A stretch of DNA of 64,000 nucleotides, taken from assembly GCF_014640255.1 (NCBI RefSeq), contig NZ_BMGP01000001.1, forward strand, positions 310,001 to 374,000, in the 5' to 3' direction. Shown piece after piece: positions 62,472 through 64,000 of the stretch (position 1 is the stretch's first letter; each line of letters begins with the position of its first letter). Under the pieces are notes generated by a model. It did no database searches. It had not been told where the DNA came from and worked only from the letters and a program-made list of their open reading frames with translations. This DNA is from Subtercola lobariae (GTDB taxonomy: Bacteria > Actinomycetota > Actinomycetes > Actinomycetales > Microbacteriaceae). The position numbers and the translations under genes are program-made.

Positions 62472-64000
62472 ATGTCAAGGCGAACGTTGATCAGATCGAT
62501 CGGGGTTTCTGTTCTAGCGGGTGCTGCGGTCACGTTGGTTTCGGGTTGCGCACCTGACTCGACTCCGGCTGCCAAGCGAGCGCTGGTCTATGGGGCCACG
62601 CCTTCGGGGATCGCTGCGGCCGTCGCCATAGCGAGAGCGGGCATCGACGTTCAATTGGTTCTCGGCGAAAGCCCACTCGGTGGAATGATGACGAACGGGT
62701 TGGGCAGATCCGACATCGCCAATCCAGCTCTTATCGGCGGGCTCGCGGACGCTTTCTTTCGGCTTGTCGGCAAGGCGTACGGTCAGACTGGCCCGGTCTA
62801 CAACTTCGAACCCCATGTCGCGCTACAGGCGTTCCAATCCATGTTGGACCAGTACTCGATCAAGCCGATTTCAGGTGTGGTAGACCATGTTCTCAGAAAT
62901 GGGTTGGCGCTCAGTGGTGTCGTCTTGATCGACGGAACCGTGCTGACCGCTGATGTGTTTATCGATTCATCCTACGAGGGCCTATTGCTTCAGCAGGCTG
63001 GTGTTCAGATGACTTATGGGCGGGAAGCGACGACCACTTTTGGAGAAAAGCGCGCCGGTTACGGCTACCATTTCTCCGAATTTCCCGTGTCAAGTGAAAG
63101 TGAAGACGGAGTGGTGTCTGCAGGATTGTCTGCGACCCCGACGCAGCGTGTCGGCACGGCCGACTCCAAAATCATGGCATTCAACTACCGGCTTTGCCTC
63201 ACTGACGATCCGTCTAACGCGGTGCCTTTCAGCCGATCATCGAACTACGACTCATCGCAATTCGACGTGCTTGCAAGAAGCTTCTCGAGCGGTGTTCCCT
63301 ACGCGGTTCGGGCCCTTCCCGTAGCCCCTCATAAGTTCGATCTCAACGGGGGCGGCTTTTTTGACACCGACCTCGTCGGTGGCAGCTGGGGGTTCCCGAT
63401 TGCGGATCTCGACGGTCGCAAATCGATCGCAGCAGTTCACCGTGATTACACAATGAATCTCCTGTACTTCTTGTCGAACGATCCGTCGATTCCGAAGGCA
63501 GTTCGAGACCAAACTCGACTGTATGGACTGGCTAAAGATGAGTTCACGTCCTCCGACAATTTTCCGACTCAGCTATACATTCGGGAGAATTTACGAATGA
63601 TTGGCGACGTAGTTATGGTCGAATCTGATCTTCTTGCCGAGAACCGTAAGTCGGATGCGATCGCCGTCGGGGCTTACGCGATCGATTGTCATTATGTTCA
63701 GCGGTTCGTCGATCGGAGTGGCAACGTGGTCATGGAGGGAACGATGCCCTCAACCGACACCGTTACTGGATACCAGATACCTTTCGGGGCGCTCTTACCC
63801 AAAAAGACCGAGGCGAGCAACCTCATTTCGTCGGTCTGCATTTCGGCCTCGCACGTCGCGTGGGCCTCGCTTCGAGTTGAACCGACATTTCTTGCGCTCG
63901 GTGAAGCTGCAGGCGTTGCGGCGGCCATGTCAGTGAAATCGGGCGATGCACTGCATCAACTCAATGCCGTTGCACTGCAGTCCACACTTTCTTCGAACGG
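62472..64000 (+). CDS. Exported FAD-dependent oxidoreductase (3' truncated by window)
   Basis: The frame from ATG 62472 is open to the right edge (509 codons visible). The N-terminus combines twin arginines (SRRTLIRSIGVSVLAGAA) with a lipobox-like VSGC, suggesting a Tat-exported lipoprotein. The dinucleotide fold RALVYGATPSGIAAAVAIAR is followed by GGMMTNGLGRSD, VFIDSSYEGLLLQQAGV and, near the end, LRVEPTFLALGEAAGVAAAM, the layout of the FAD_oxidored family. Related domains occur in sugar-modifying or polysaccharide-associated enzymes. It follows the DUF218 gene by 111 bp, so it probably belongs to the glycan locus. Confidence 0.85.
   Translation, partial: MSRRTLIRSIGVSVLAGAAVTLVSGCAPDSTPAAKRALVYGATPSGIAAAVAIARAGIDVQLVLGESPLGGMMTNGLGRSDIANPALIGGLADAFFRLVGKAYGQTGPVYNFEPHVALQAFQSMLDQYSIKPISGVVDHVLRNGLALSGVVLIDGTVLTADVFIDSSYEGLLLQQAGVQMTYGREATTTFGEKRAGYGYHFSEFPVSSESEDGVVSAGLSATPTQRVGTADSKIMAFNYRLCLTDDPSNAVPFSRSSNYDSSQFDVLARSFSSGVPYAVRALPVAPHKFDLNGGGFFDTDLVGGSWGFPIADLDGRKSIAAVHRDYTMNLLYFLSNDPSIPKAVRDQTRLYGLAKDEFTSSDNFPTQLYIRENLRMIGDVVMVESDLLAENRKSDAIAVGAYAIDCHYVQRFVDRSGNVVMEGTMPSTDTVTGYQIPFGALLPKKTEASNLISSVCISASHVAWASLRVEPTFLALGEAAGVAAAMSVKSGDALHQLNAVALQSTLSSN

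Overview
The window is high-GC actinobacterial chromosome. It most resembles Microbacteriaceae, judging by dnaX-recR order, an aspartokinase with an internal beta-subunit start, a DUF222/HNH gene, a DUF1707 protein, actinobacterial Wzc-type kinases and several apparently leaderless genes. This assignment is inference; no rRNA or tRNA gene was seen. Base composition looks very GC-rich in roughly the first 30 kb and visibly lower in the polysaccharide region to the right.

Bases 1-8600 hold housekeeping genes: the 3' end of dnaX, recR, an AtzH-amidase fusion, lysC, a CPBP membrane protease on the opposite strand, asd and a DUF1707 protein. Bases 8680-17612 hold a candidate cyclic-di-GMP-controlled glycan synthase locus: a membrane GGDEF-EAL protein, then a tight operon of a BcsB-like exported protein, a GT-C-type membrane glycosyltransferase and a GT2 synthase carrying an N-terminal MshEN-type c-di-GMP-binding motif pair instead of PilZ. 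Three related palindromes (arm GTTGCGCAAAAGCACC) and a DUF559-like gene follow.

Bases 19199-23559 encode a set for decaprenylphosphoryl-arabinose synthesis: GtrA, DprE1 and DprE2 on the minus strand, UbiA-type phosphoribosyltransferase on the plus strand, and a PAP2 phosphatase on the minus strand. Next come a response regulator, a BBE-like flavoprotein, a DUF222/HNH protein, a 32-bp minisatellite, a histidine kinase, a degenerate kinase-like membrane protein and a Tat-exported surface protein.

Bases 31336-64000 are a large exopolysaccharide/capsule locus. It has two Wzc-like tyrosine kinases, two low-molecular-weight tyrosine phosphatases, two paralogous WbaP-type initiating sugar transferases, several glycosyltransferases, a 1.7-kaa secreted heparinase-like polysaccharide lyase, a Gfo/Idh/MocA dehydrogenase, a Wzy/WaaL-type polymerase or ligase, a Wzx flippase, an OafA-type acyltransferase, a pyruvyltransferase, a DUF218 protein and a partial exported FAD oxidoreductase. 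The locus also contains a decayed acyltransferase pseudogene (51019-52155) and a phage tail-fibre-like remnant (54196-56749) whose frames carry three in-frame TGA codons and one frameshift.
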